From NCBI RefSeq assembly GCF_026262505.1, contig NC_067207.1:24210082-24274081 (forward strand): 64,000 bases of DNA. The letters run 5' to 3'. The DNA is from Trichomonas vaginalis G3 (lineage: Eukaryota > Parabasalia > Trichomonadida > Trichomonadidae). Every line of letters starts with the position of its first letter. Within the stretch, counting starts at the first letter, position 1. The position numbers and the translations under genes were made by a program. The notes under the pieces were generated by a model. The model saw only the letters and a program-made list of their open reading frames with translations. It made no database searches and had not been told where the DNA came from. Positions 9,643 through 19,254 of this stretch are shown piece by piece.

Positions 9643-9665
9643 AAAATTATATTTTTACCGTTCGA

Positions 9666-10494
9666 TTAGTAGTTGTATATGAAACTAAGTTCTAAGTAAA
9701 CGCATGGTATAATGGAATTATTCTTTTTCTTCCATCTGTAGTAAACCATACTTGAAAGTCTGAAATACTTCCACTTGGTGGTTCGTATAACTTTGTAGGT
9801 TTTTCGTAAAAAAGTCATTTGCCAAGCATAAGAAAGAGTTTTGGGCGCCAGAAAATGAAGCATGAACAATAATAGCAGCTGGGTCGAAAATATTTTCATA
9901 GTTCCATTTGGGTTTTCGACTTCATAAAAGTCTGGTGTACTGGATATGCTGCAGGCTGATTTAACATCCTCATAAATCTATACCATGCCAAGTTGTTATA
10001 TTTTGTAGAAATATAAACGTTTTCTCCAAGGTCTTCTATTTTTTGATTTTAACAGTTGCATTTTTCCTGTCATAAATAATATCGAGATGGTATTCTCCTT
10101 CGTCAATGTTATACTGGTTTGCATATTCGATATAGATATCGTTTATTTTTCTTGAAAAGCTTGAAGAGTTGTTTCTAAGTTTACAAGCAAACTAACTTGT
10201 AAAAGTTTTCCCTGTTCAAATTTCTCATACATACGTTTTTCTTTGTTATAGTATCGAACTTCAAAACCGACCGTAAATGGGAAACCATGTATGGCTTCTG
10301 AAATGAACTTCATTCTACGAAAGCCAATAGCTTTTGTGACAGATGGGTCTCTTAACCATCTTAATGGGTAGTCAAAACGATAGCCTTCATGCTTTACGGT
10401 CTCTGTCTCAAACTTTTTGACCGACATTAGTAAAAAGTTCATCTAATGGTTTAGTTGTAGCAACTCTTGAATTTTCTTTTTCTATTGGAAGCAT
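9666..10494 (-). pseudogene. Maverick virion-type protein, paralogue A (inverted copy), frameshifted
   Basis: This leftward gene is a clear paralogue of the rightward gene at 14496-15353. Shared landmarks are the start ML--EK, TKPLD-(L/I)FTN-G near residue 15, Y-RFDYP-RWL--PS--KAIGFRR near residue 45, FDP---- HASFS---NSFLC in the C-terminal third, and YEPPS-S-SDFQVWFTT-G-IIPLY near the end. At least four frame changes break it (near 10425, 10145, 9980 and 9690). Its start lies 17 bp from the divergent fibre start. Function unknown; conservation of two copies within a capsid-gene cluster suggests a structural role. Confidence 0.65.
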
Positions 10495-10511
10495 ATTTAT
10501 CTAGAATAAAA
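10495..10511. promoter_or_regulatory. 17-bp divergent spacer between paralogue A and fibre
   Basis: The whole space between two opposite ATGs is 17 bp and contains TTTATCTAGAATAAAA. Two more divergent pairs in this element have almost the same spacer (12868-12884 and 25267-25284). It must hold both initiators, so it is probably a minimal bidirectional promoter. Confidence 0.6.
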
Positions 10512-11917
10512 ATGTCAAATGAAACAGCGTCTATGCGAGAAATACAACACAACCGACAACTCATTATGCAAGCTCTAAATAAGAACACAACAAACTTTTC
10601 AAACTATTCTAAGATATCTGAGTCATTGAAAGAAGGAAACTTAAAACTGACATTAAACCCAATGACAGATGAGTTTCTGTTTCAAGACAATAAGAAACCA
10701 TACTGTCTGTATAAATCCAACAAAAGGAACTTTAAACGAGAAACCTATAAATGAACTTCTTTTGAAAGCAGATGTTGACAACAAAGCTGACAAAGAATAT
10801 GTAGACGATGCAATAGCAAAAGAAGAAGAAAGAGCTAACAATGCTTTGCAACAAAAGAACATACTCATCCTGAACTAGCAGACAAAACATATGTTGACAA
10901 TAAAATGTCAAGTGAAGTGACGAGAGCTGAAAACGAATATTCTAAAAAAGACTCATACACATTCTATATCTGAAATAACAGACTTAAACGTTAGCCTTGA
11001 AAATAAAGCAGATAAGGAATATGTGGCTAGTAAGTTAGAGAAGAAAGCGGATAAGGAATATGTGGATGAAAAAGATAATGAAATTATAGAAAGGGTTGAC
11101 TGGTACCATGAATGGACATCGAAGATTTTAAAAACTAAAGCCGATACAGATGGTTTCAGGATGTTTAGACCTTAAAGCAGATAAAACTTATGTTAACGAT
11201 GAGTTAGAGAAGAAAGCAAATAAGACTCATACACATACAAGTTTTACAACTGTTGCTATAGAAAGTATTGAAGGAACGGTTGAGAAACTGGTGGGGATGC
11301 TTATATTGTTAAACCTCCTAACTTTCCACAAGGTTTAACATCGGATGACGACATAACGACGATGAGAAACATTAGATGTAAAGATGTTTATGTCATGAAG
11401 GATGAATATAATATTAAATTCACTGCTCAAGATTTATATGACAAGAAAGCAGACAAAACAGAGCTTCAAACATTAAAGACAGAAATGCTTCAAACATTAT
11501 ATCCTATAGGCTCTATTTATACGTCAATGAATTCAACAAATCCAGCAACAGTTTTAGGTTTTGGTGAATGGAAGCAGATTGTAGACAGGTTTTTGTATTG
11601 TGCAAACTCTTCAAAGGAAACAGGTGGAAGTAAAACGATTTCAGGTGAAAATTTACCTGCACACAGTCACTACATAGATTTAAGTACATCTCAAGCAGGT
11701 TGGCATAAGCATAGATATTGGGATTGGTCAGCAATGACAAAAGGTAAAGGATATGATGTTAAAGACAACGTTAGTTGCTATAAATTGTTACTGGAGTAAC
11801 ACTGAGGAGGGAGGAAACCATACACATCGCGTTTCAGGATATACGCAAACAACGGGACAAAGTAAAGACTACATGCCACCTTACATGACAGTTTACGCAT
11901 GGTATAGAAATGCTTAG
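10512..11917 (+). pseudogene. Fibre-like protein with phage tail-collar tip, frameshifted
   Basis: A probable receptor-binding fibre. After an N-terminal helical head, about 250 codons carry repeated phage-fibre-type shaft motifs: ADKEYVD, ADKTYV, KKADKEYV, KANKTHTHTS and KKADKTELQTL. The tip is a classic tail-collar/baseplate domain: YPIGSIYTSMNSTNPATVLG, FGEWKQIVDRFLY, TGGSKTISGENLPAHSH and, at the C terminus, YMPPYMTVYAWYRNA. This order is typical of bacteriophage tail-collar proteins. At least four frame changes (near 10700, 10870, 10950 and 11300) and one near 11795 break it. The stop TAG at 11915-11917 overlaps the stop of the convergent integrase. The domain call is strong; the function is inferred. 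Confidence 0.82.
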
Positions 11918-12867
11918 TCGTCATTTTCAACTTCTTTAGCATATTCGTCAGGAGTTGTCTTATTATTTGTTAGGAACTGTCTTGAAAGTATACCACTTGA
12001 ACTTTGACAAGTTGAAACGAGGTCTGACAATAGTAGTTTTATCTTCTGCTTGCGGTGTGTACATTTTGCCATGTTTGCCTAAAACTTCATAATATTCTCT
12101 TGTATACTTTCTTCATTTTTACGAACACGAATGTGAGTACCTGTCGGGTTCCCATTGTGTCATAGTCAATAGTATTTTCATATGGGTCGCGTTTAGGTAT
12201 TTCTATTTTTACTTTGTCACCTTTCTGAAGTTTGAAGCCCGGCATCTTTTCTTGTTTGTCTCTTTTGACTAAATTATTAAATATATAGTCTTTCTCTAAG
12301 TCAGGTTGTTTTTCATTTCTTCGGGGGAGTGTTTCCCAAACCTTTTTGTTTACGGCTATTGTAAATATTTAAAACTTTGCTTCATCTTTTGCCATGGAGA
12401 AGTGTCTATATTTGTCGTCATATGACATTTCATTTGCTTCACCACTTGTGGTGGTTTAAGTCTCTTAACATTTTTATACAACCGTCAATGACACAAGAGC
12501 AGAATGGTTTTTGGTCGACAATGAAAAATTTGGTTTACATTTTTTTGAACGCAGATAGTTTTTACATCATCTGATTTGAAAGAACTTTCACAGTCAGATG
12601 TCAGTTTTGTTGGATGGTATTTGTCAACGAATATTGTCAAAGCAGTTTCACATCTAAAATATTTTTGGACCATAATGGTATGGCTTCACAGTATCTTGTG
12701 TTTTGACCGACAAATATTAGCCAGTATGGAGGTCCATCTGTTCTAACTCTCGGAATGTTTTCCAAGATATCCATAAACCAAGCATTTGGTGTTGAACTAA
12801 AGATTTTTTATCATGAGTGCTTTCTTTGTCGCTTTAGAAACATAGGGGTCCTTTTTGGATTCGTCAT
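11914..12867 (-). pseudogene. Maverick integrase (retroviral-type DDE), broken
   Basis: Would insert the element by strand transfer at both ends. Recognisable pieces in three frames are WFMDILEN (first catalytic Asp), DGPPYWLIFVGQNTRYCEA, DKYHPTKLTSDCESSFKS (second catalytic Asp in SD), a KNHSAL---DG-IK-LRDLN block typical of the rve helix, and a C-terminal SH3-like segment (MPGFKLQKGDKVKIEIPKRD, then YYEVLGKHGKMYTPQ). At least five frame changes are present. The reading direction is divergent from the gene at 12885 with a 17-bp spacer and convergent with the fibre. No chromodomain is evident. Confidence 0.75.
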
Positions 12868-12884
12868 TTTTTATCCTATAAGAA
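12868..12884. promoter_or_regulatory. 17-bp divergent spacer between integrase and next gene
   Basis: Contains TTTATCCTATAAGAA between two opposite ATGs. Similar in length and composition to 10495-10511 and 25267-25284. Confidence 0.5.
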
Positions 12885-13299
12885 ATGGTTTATTTGCGCA
12901 TTAGCAGGAGTTGCATCCAGATTTTGCCCGCAGTGGGAACAATAGCCAGAGGTGTATTTGGGGTTGGAAGGAAGATTTTGAGTACATTAGGTATACTTAA
13001 AGAGAAAGCACAACCTATTATACAAACTGTTACAGAAAGGTTGGGTGTAGCACGAGATGCAACAAATCTTATTCCAAATCCTGAAACAAGAGGAAAAAGT
13101 CAAGGATGGATGGACAATGTAGGAAGACAAGCAGGAAAACTATTATAACAAAGCAAATGACTACTATAACCAAGCAGGACACTATATGGACCAAGGTGAA
13201 AGATTCTTTAACAGAGGATATAACCATGCACAACAGTGGGTAAACAATAACCAACCTCAACCGCCTCAACAACGTGGGGAATGTAAAGTTTTTTACTGA
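12885..13299 (+). pseudogene. Basic amphipathic virion-like protein, frameshifted
   Basis: The N-terminal part contains LPAVGTIARGVFGVGRKI followed by a helix-rich segment (KAQPIIQTVTERLGVARDAT) and NPETRGKSQGWMDNVGRQAG. After a frame change near 13140 the coding pattern continues with Tyr/Asn/Gln-rich sequence (YNQAGHYMDQGERFFNRGYN) and ends in a Gln/Pro-rich tail. The overall architecture, basic amphipathic helix plus Pro/Gln-rich tail, is the same as at 9401-9642. No family recognised; a minor core or membrane-active virion role is inferred. Confidence 0.5.
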
Positions 13300-13458
13300 G
13301 ATGAAATGAACATACAGCATTGAGACAAATGGGTTCAAGATGGATTTGTCGGCTTCCAGCAGTTACACAACGTGTTTGTCAAGTTCTTCCTATACCTCAG
13401 AAGTTTTAGACCGACTTAAAAACAACAACAACCAGTTGAAAACAAACCAAACTAAAAT
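13291..13458 (+). pseudogene. Small basic peptide gene, decayed
   Basis: A 26-codon frame at 13329-13409 begins MGSRWICRLPAVTQRVCQVL and resembles the LPAV-T-AR-V pattern of the preceding gene. It is preceded at 13287-13310 by a leader (TTTTTTACTGAGATGAAATGA) that occurs again before the next gene at 13455-13477. The downstream sequence continues in other frames with Gln/Asn-rich codons. Probably a short virion peptide broken by frameshifts. Confidence 0.35.
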
Positions 13459-13474
13459 TTTTTACTGAGATGAA

Positions 13475-13791
13475 ATGACCGAAGAAGTTTGAAACGGTAG
13501 ATTTGACACCACAAACAAAAAGTTCAGAACCATTGTCAAAACCTGTCAAAGAACTTACAGATGAAGAAAAAATTCAATAATATGAAAGTGCCAGGTCTGG
13601 AAATACAAACCCTAACTACCAAAGTCACTTTTCATAAAAATGGAAGGCAAGTATCTCAAAAAAGAAACAGACTCTCACAAAAAATATTGAAGTCTGAAAG
13701 AGCTTTCGAGACAACAGATGGAAAAGTTTACTTCACTGACCAACAGTTCATTATAGAACATCTCATTGACTTAGAGTCGAAAATATTCTAA
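13475..13791 (+). pseudogene. Small Maverick gene, frameshifted, unknown function
   Basis: Starts at the ATG that follows the repeated leader (13455-13474). The first part reads as an acidic/polar protein in one frame (VDLTPQTKSSEPLSKPVKEL). After changes near 13570 and 13630 the last 50 codons form an ordinary sequence (KSERAFETTDGKVYFTDQQF, then IIEHLIDLESKIF). No family recognised. Confidence 0.45.
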
Positions 13792-13835
13792 ACTTTACAA
13801 CAAACACAAAAAGTTGAAAGGAAAACAAAAAACAA

Positions 13836-14059
13836 ATGGCATATGATATTTATGAAGATGTTGACGACACAACTGTTCTGCAGTGAAGTAAAGTCAGAGG
13901 AACCGAAAAGTGACGAAAAACCGATAGAAGAAGAAAAACCAAAAAACTGAGATAAAACCAAAACCAAAGTTTAGTTTGGAAACTAAACCAAGTCAACCTT
14001 CATTAGCTGGTATGGGTTGGCGTCAAAGACTTATGGCAGCAGGCGGTTATGTTAAGTAA
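13836..14059 (+). pseudogene. Small acidic Maverick protein with GMGWRQRLMAAGG tail, frameshifted
   Basis: Starts MAYDIYEDVDD, continues with a Lys/Glu-rich middle (EVKSEEPKSDEKPIEEEKPK) after a frame change near 13882, then a second change near 13950, and ends SLAGMGWRQRLMAAGGYVK. The Gly/Met/Ala-rich end recalls GLRAALLAKMAGYGGA in the gene at 29653-30618. Such Gly-rich sites are often processed in adenovirus-like precursors, but no protease was found here and the idea is speculative. Confidence 0.45.
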
Positions 14060-14060
14060 A

Positions 14061-14090
14061 GAAAAAAATATTTTTTTTATTTTTATAAAA
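14061..14090 (+). promoter_or_regulatory. 30-bp A/T leader, copy 1
   Basis: Fills the space between the previous stop and the next ATG: an A run, TATTTTTTTTATTTTTATAAAA, then ATG. It is 29/30 identical to the minus-strand sequence 23890-23861, which occupies the same position before the SF3 helicase. This is a reused Maverick promoter. Confidence 0.65.
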
Positions 14091-14349
14091 ATGCCCCCAT
14101 ATAGAATGGATAGAAAAATCTGCTAGAATAAAAGCAGGAGTTGCAAAGATATGGTTTGGAGAGTTTCGAAGAAGTTTTAAATTATAGGAAAGGAAGACCC
14201 ATAAAAGTCTATGACAAATTTGTCTGGTCTTCGCTACGAAATGGATTTTTGAAACAGCACGTGCCAATTATCCAAACAGACTAGAGAGGTTAGAAGAAGA
14301 ACGTCTTATGGACATGCCTTTCGATGTTAGTGAACATTGCATGAAGTAA
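14091..14349 (+). pseudogene. Maverick gene of unknown function, several frameshifts
   Basis: Coding-like segments in three frames: SARIKAGVAKIWFGEFRRSF, then RKGRPIKVYDKFVWSSLRNG, then LEEERLMDMPFDVSEHCMK before the stop at 14347-14349. The leader and the stop fix the gene's limits, but no family is recognised. Confidence 0.4.
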
Positions 14350-14391
14350 AAATTTATTTTAAAAAAGTGACATTTTTTAATTTTATTTGAA

Positions 14392-14500
14392 ATGTACGCT
14401 GATTGTTGGAGAAGACCGTTGGGAAACTTGTTTGTTTATGAGAGAAATATGAAATGGCATACCATTTTAAAAACAATATATTTTACATATATTAAATGCT
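14392..14500 (+). other. Possible tiny gene start, truncated
   Basis: An ATG preceded by a T-rich leader opens MYADCWRRPLGNLFVYERNM and then drifts into low-complexity sequence overlapping the next start. It may be the remains of a short gene; the support is weak. Confidence 0.25.
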
Positions 14501-15353
14501 TCAGGTTGAAAAACAAAGAACAAAAGTGCAGATACAAAACCGTTAGACTATATCTTTACAAATGCTGGTAGGACTATTTCAGATGAAGAAATTTCATCCC
14601 GAGCATACAGGTTTGACTATCCAACTCGTTGGCTTCAAAGTCCTTCAGATGCAAAGGCAATAGGATTTAGAAGAGTTTTGTTTTCAAATAGAACTAACGC
14701 ATTTATGTTCGCAGTATATTTTATGGAGTATAAAGGTTCTGATGGTCTAATAGACAAATTTGACGAAATGAGAATCTTTACAGTTCGGTTCAGACGAAAG
14801 TCTTGAGAAAACTCTAAATGACTTTTCAAACTCAATGAACAAATATTATTGGGAATTTCAAGAAAATACGACTCTTTTACTAAATGGAACATACTATCTG
14901 AAACTAGAATATGACAAGATGAACTCCACCGTTTCATTTCAAAAGATTGAAATTAACCCTCCAAGAGATACAGAGTTTTTATTTTGGGAAGTAGACAAAC
15001 GTTCTTGGGCACAATTTCTTCGGTTACTAAACCAGAACGAACCATTACAACCAGATGGTCCATTTAAATTTATACTTCCACCAGCAGATTTGATGGTTTA
15101 TAGAAACGTGTTTGACCCTCAAAATGTTATGTGTCATGCAAGTTTCAGTTCAAGCAACAATAGTTTTCTATGTATTGGTAAGGACTTTTATGACTTTGCT
15201 TCTAAATTCTACGAACCACCTAGTAACAGTTTCTCTGACTTTCAAGTTTGGTTCACAACAAATGGTGTGCAACATATTATTCCATTGTACTATGACTTTT
15301 ATCTCGAATTGTCTTTCATATATAACTACGGAAAAGTGCTGAAAAAGTATTGA
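14496..15353 (+). pseudogene. Maverick virion-type protein, paralogue B, frameshifted
   Basis: Rightward paralogue of 9666-10494 and the better preserved copy: the last 172 codons (14835-15353) are one open frame. Landmarks from the N terminus: TKPLDYIFTNAG, YRFDYPTRWLQSPSDAKAIG, FRR, then LKLEYDKMNSTVSFQKIEI, AQFLRLLNQNEPLQPDGP, FDPQNVMCHASFSSSNNSFL and FSDFQVWFTTNGVQHIIPLY. Frame changes near 14530 and 14790 interrupt it. The beta-rich composition of the C-terminal half would suit a capsid-type protein, but no fold was recognised. It is followed directly by the large repeat block. Confidence 0.65.
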
Positions 15354-15359
15354 AAAATA

Positions 15360-16343
15360 ATGTTTATGTTAGCATGTTAGATCTAACACGTTTTCTAACC
15401 ACTTGAATTTGTCAAGACTTCTTCGTAAATGTTTTGTCAAGACTTCTTCGTAAATGTTTTGTCAAGACTTCTTCGTAAATGTTTTGTCAAGACTTCTTCG
15501 TAAATGTTTTGTCAAGACTTCTTCGTAAATGTTTTGTCAAGACTTCTTCGTAAATGTTTTGTCAAGACTTCTTCGTAATGAGTGTAAAGGACCCAAAAAT
15601 AAAGTTTATGTTAGAATGTTAGATCTCACCTGTTTTATCACCTCTTTTTTCACCTCTTGAATTTTCATGAATTTCCTTAAGATAGAAAAAATAAAGTTAG
15701 TGTCATTTTTTTGTATTTTTTTGTATAAAAGATATGATTTCAGGGATTTTTTTGACGAAAGTGTCAAACCTTCACTTCGTCAAAAAATAACAGTTATCTA
15801 ATGAAAAAGTGTCATTTTTTTGTATTTTTTTGTATGTAAGATATGATTTCAGGGATTTTTTTGACGAAGTGTCAACCTTCACTTCGTCAAAAAATAACAG
15901 TTATCTAATGAAAAAGTCATTTTTTTGATTTTTTGTATGTAAGATATGATTTCAGGGATTTTTTTGACGAAGTGTCAACCTTCACTTCGTCAAAAAATAA
16001 CAGTTATCTAATGAAAAAGTGTCATTTTTTTGTATTTTTTTGTATTTGACGAGAATGTCGGGTAGATGGTTAGATCTAACACGTTTTCTAACACGTTTTC
16101 TAACCTCTTGAATTTGTATGACTTTTTCGTAAATGTTTGTCATGGACTTCTTCGTAAATGTTTTGTCATGACTTCTTCGTAAATGTTTTTTTCATGACTT
16201 CTTCGTAAATGTTGTCATGACTTCTTCGTAAATGTTTTTTTCACCTCTTTTTTCACCCTCTTGAATTTTCAGAATTCCTTAAACAGAAAAAATAACGTCT
16301 AGTTTTATTTTATTTATTTTTTTATTTTTACTGTAAGAAAGAA
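15360..16343. repeat. Repeat block I: 25-bp array, three 110-bp units with hairpins, leader modules
   Basis: Seven tandem copies of a 25-bp unit (GTCAAGACTTCTTCGTAAAT plus GTTTT) fill 15411-15579, with diverged copies at about 16120-16240. From 15699 a unit of about 105-110 bp repeats at 15809, 15915 and partly 16019. Each unit carries a hairpin (TTGACGAAGTG, short loop, CACTTCGTCAA) between T and A runs, at about 15753-15782, 15861-15890 and 15965-15992. Modules with ATGTTAGATCTAACACGTTT and CACCTCTTTTTTCACCTCTT recur. The block ends in a T-rich leader directly upstream of a KilA-N gene. Confidence 0.85.
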
Positions 16344-17010
16344 ATGTCAGTCGAAGCAAAAACATTCACTAACACAATCTAATGGGCGAAACATTCAAAA
16401 AGGCACTTTATAACGGTATTGAGTTCTTACGCTAAGACAAGTCATAGTACATAATGCAACAAAATGCAAGAGAAGCCAGGAAATTAAACCATATAAACAG
16501 ATCTCAATAGTTACTAAATGCAGAAATTCTGAGTTTTCGGAATGAACGAATACGGTCAAGCCAAAAAGTGGCTCAACCTCAAAACAAGCATTTATTGACT
16601 TACAAAGAGTGTCATTGAATGAATTCAAAGGTATTTACATACATCCTGACCTCGTCATTTTGTTTGCCTGAATGTGCTCTGTAAAGTATGTATTTATGTC
16701 AAAGATATTATGGACTCCATAGACAAGAAAGTTCATGAGAAAGTTAGATGAGAAGAACTCGAAGATACAGTAGAGAATGCTAAACCTTTTGTTGAGAAGA
16801 AGTTGGAAAAAATGTGCGAAAAACAATTAGAACATGAACGTGAGAATATGTTATGGTTATAGAAATTCTCCATACGAAACTAGACCATGGGAACAAGAAG
16901 ATTTAAAAGAGAATTTAGAAAAAATATGAACTCGCTAGATAGGCATTTGAGCTGCAGAAAGAAGTTAAAAGGTTTGGGTTGTTTTGTACAAAAATATTGT
17001 GAGTAAATGA
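16344..17010 (+). pseudogene. KilA-N domain protein 1, heavily broken
   Basis: KilA-N is a DNA-binding domain common in large DNA viruses, phages and trichomonad Mavericks. Visible pieces: a degenerate HNATKC (normally NATKLC, about 16450), then LNEFKGIYIHPDLVI (about 16620-16665), the characteristic G-YIHPDL-I of KilA-N, followed by helical pieces in changing frames (CSVKYVFMSKI and VENAKPFVEKKLEKMCEKQL). At least six lesions are present. Located between repeat blocks I and II. The domain identity is likely; the protein cannot be functional as it stands. Confidence 0.6.
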
Positions 17011-17029
17011 ACACATTTATTTTTTATTG

Positions 17030-17225
17030 AAATTCAGCAAAAATAAAGTTTATGTTAGAATGTTAGATTCTCAACTCTTTTTTCACCTCTTGAATTTTCA
17101 GAATTTTCCCCGAAATAAAAAATAAAGTTTAGTTTTATTTTTTTTTATTTTTTTATTGTATAAAAAGACATTGATTTCAACAATCGGCACAACAACAATC
17201 AAACAACAGCACCAAATCGTTAGTC
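17030..17225. repeat. Repeat block II: leader module before the next gene
   Basis: Repeats AATAAAGTTTATGTTAGAAT, GTTAGAT, CACCTCTTGAATTTTCAGAA and a T-rich tract ending GTATAAAAAGACATTGATTTC, in the same order as in blocks I and III. It lies just upstream of the ATG at 17226. Probably a promoter/5' leader cassette. Confidence 0.7.
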
Positions 17226-17767
17226 ATGAATCCAACATCTATGTTAGTTAGAGATGAAAAGCTTCATTCCTTCTTCATTATACTTTCGAAACAGAAATCC
17301 AGAAGATAAAGCAGAACTTTTAACATGTAATTTAGACTGTAGCGAAAGATGGAAACAAATGAAGAATATCTTTATGAAATGCAGGACATTATTGACCATT
17401 TGCCTTAAATGCCTGAAAATTCAGCAACAAAAACTCACTATTCCTGAATTCGATGAAATAGAAGCAAAGCAACTGACTCAGTAGAAATAAAGAAGTTCAT
17501 ACGAAAGGTTAAACTATGAGTTTCTAGAGATTTCATTTTGCAACCATAAGGTATGGACACAAGATTGCGACATGGTATATAAGAATGTTTCTGACATATA
17601 TAAATCTGAAGAATTTAAGACCTACGACAACTTTGTTTGTTAGTTGCTGAATGTGTATGGCAGATAAGAGATAAAGATAGAAGATGTAAAATATGGAACA
17701 AACAAATAAAACCAGCAGCTTTTGAGTTAAAGAAAACCATTGACGCCTTAGTTGTTCTAGCAGGTTA
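17226..17767 (+). pseudogene. Unrecognised Maverick gene, decayed
   Basis: Begins at an ATG after the repeat leader. Coding-like stretches are spread over three frames: SSLYFRNRNPEDKAELLTCN, then EEYLYEMQDIIDHLP, SVEIKKFIRKVKL, then QDCDMVYKNVSDIYKSEEFK and a final KPAAFELKKTIDALVVLAG. It has the same kind of leader as the two KilA-N genes, so it may belong to the same gene family, but I could not recognise a KilA-N motif. Confidence 0.4.
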
Positions 17768-18514
17768 AGGTTTCAGAATATAACGCAAAAATGAACCCGC
17801 AATGTTCTAAATGTAAAGCAGCCAATGAGGAGATATAACTACTCCGTCAAAGAGAAAACGTATGAGAAACGACTAATGCAGACTTAAAGAGAAATGTCAA
17901 ACATGAGTTTAAACAGTTAAAAGATAGACCAATGACACCAAATTGTTAGAAATAGGTATTTAAAACGTAAGATACTCAAGAAATACAACAAATATTCTTT
18001 GTCAGACATTTTTATCTCCATTTGGAAAGAAAAACAAACCACACTGAGGTTTATAAATGCTTCAACTCAGAAAATTTGACAAGAAATCCTGAGCTTATGA
18101 TATCGGTAAGATTCTATGGAACAAGAGCATATCTTATTAGACAAAAGTCTTATTACCAATAGTTTTGTTATGGTTAGACCCAGTGTTGGATATAACTTCA
18201 TAACATATGGTTCATTCAGTACGGAACGTTGCAGTGAAGGCTTACTTTACATCGTTCAGAAACGAAGACTTCAATACAAAGAGATATTAAGATAGGAAGA
18301 ACATATAATATAACTCTAAGATATGACTCTACAGTCAATATAGTCAAGGTTGTGTTTGCTAATGATATGAAGTAGAGCGCAGAAACAAGAACTACTTGAA
18401 AAGTTGAGAAATGTATGGTGCTCCCATAAAAGGTAAAGAAACTATTGAATAGATGAGATAGATAAAGCTATAAAATTATTTGACGAAGTTGCTGAAAAAT
18501 ACATGTTAAAGCGC
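17768..18514 (+). other. Coding-like debris between repeat blocks
   Basis: Short protein-like segments in several frames (for example RNPELMISVRFYGTRAYLIR near 18090 and IKIGRTYNITLRYDSTVNIV near 18290) with many stops. This was one or two genes now too broken to name. Confidence 0.35.
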
Positions 18515-19254
18515 GTTATTTTTTGGTCTTTTGTGAAAGAATAGAAAAAATAACGCTAAAAAATTTGACGAAGTGTCAGCCTTTCACTTTCGTCAAAAAA
18601 AATCCCTGAAAATCATGTCTTTACCATCAAAATAAATGAAATTAAAACTAACTTTATTTTTATTCGGGAAAATTCATGAAAATTCAAGAGGTGAAAAAAG
18701 AGGTGAAAAAACAGGTGAGATCGCACCTCTTCACCTAAACATTATTTTTGGGTCCTTTACACTCATTACGAAGAAGTCTTGACAAAACATTTACGAAGAA
18801 GTCTTGACAAAACATTTACGAAGAAGTCTTGACAAAACATTTACGAAGAAGTCTTGACAAAAACATTACGATGAAGAAGTCTTGACAAAACATTTACGAA
18901 GAAGTTTTGACAAAACTTGTACGAAGAAGTCTTGACAAAAACATTTAAGTTCGATGAAGTCTTGAAAATTCACGAGTTTTGTGTGTTTTAGACCATGTTA
19001 GAAAACGTGTTAGAAAACGTGTTAGATCTAACATTCTAACATAAACATTATTTTTACTGAATTCCGTATGAAAATTCACGAGTTTTGTGTGTTATAGACC
19101 ATGTTAGAAAACGTGTTAGATCTAACATTCTAACATAAACATTATTTTTACTGAAAAATGACCAAATTTCATGAATTTCCTTAAGATAGAAAAAATAACG
19201 CTAATTTTTTTATAATATTTTTTTATTTGTATGTAAAGACAGATATGTCGAACA
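18515..19254. repeat. Repeat block III: inverted copy of block I modules
   Basis: Contains one hairpin of the TTGACGAAGTG type (about 18565-18595), then CACCTCTT-type modules, then 25-bp units reading TTACGAAGAAGTCTTGACAA at about 18766-18965. All of these are in reverse orientation relative to block I. They are followed by two copies of a GTTAGAAAACGTGTTAGATC module (near 19000 and 19105) and a T-rich leader before the ATG at 19255. Together with block I it brackets 15.7-18.6 kb with inverted repeats. Confidence 0.8.

Noticed and set aside
15411-15579. Regular 25-bp repeats that look like a CRISPR array
   Set aside because: Units are directly adjacent without unique spacers and there are no cas genes; the genome is eukaryotic.
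16395-16826. Minus-strand open frames of 63-77 codons over KilA-N gene 1
   Set aside because: The plus strand carries the KilA-N signatures; the minus frames are antisense noise.
17226-18514. This region as the missing DNA polymerase B
   Set aside because: I looked for polymerase B signatures (DxxSLYP-like and YxDTD-like) in the broken frames and saw none; the pieces do not resemble a polymerase.
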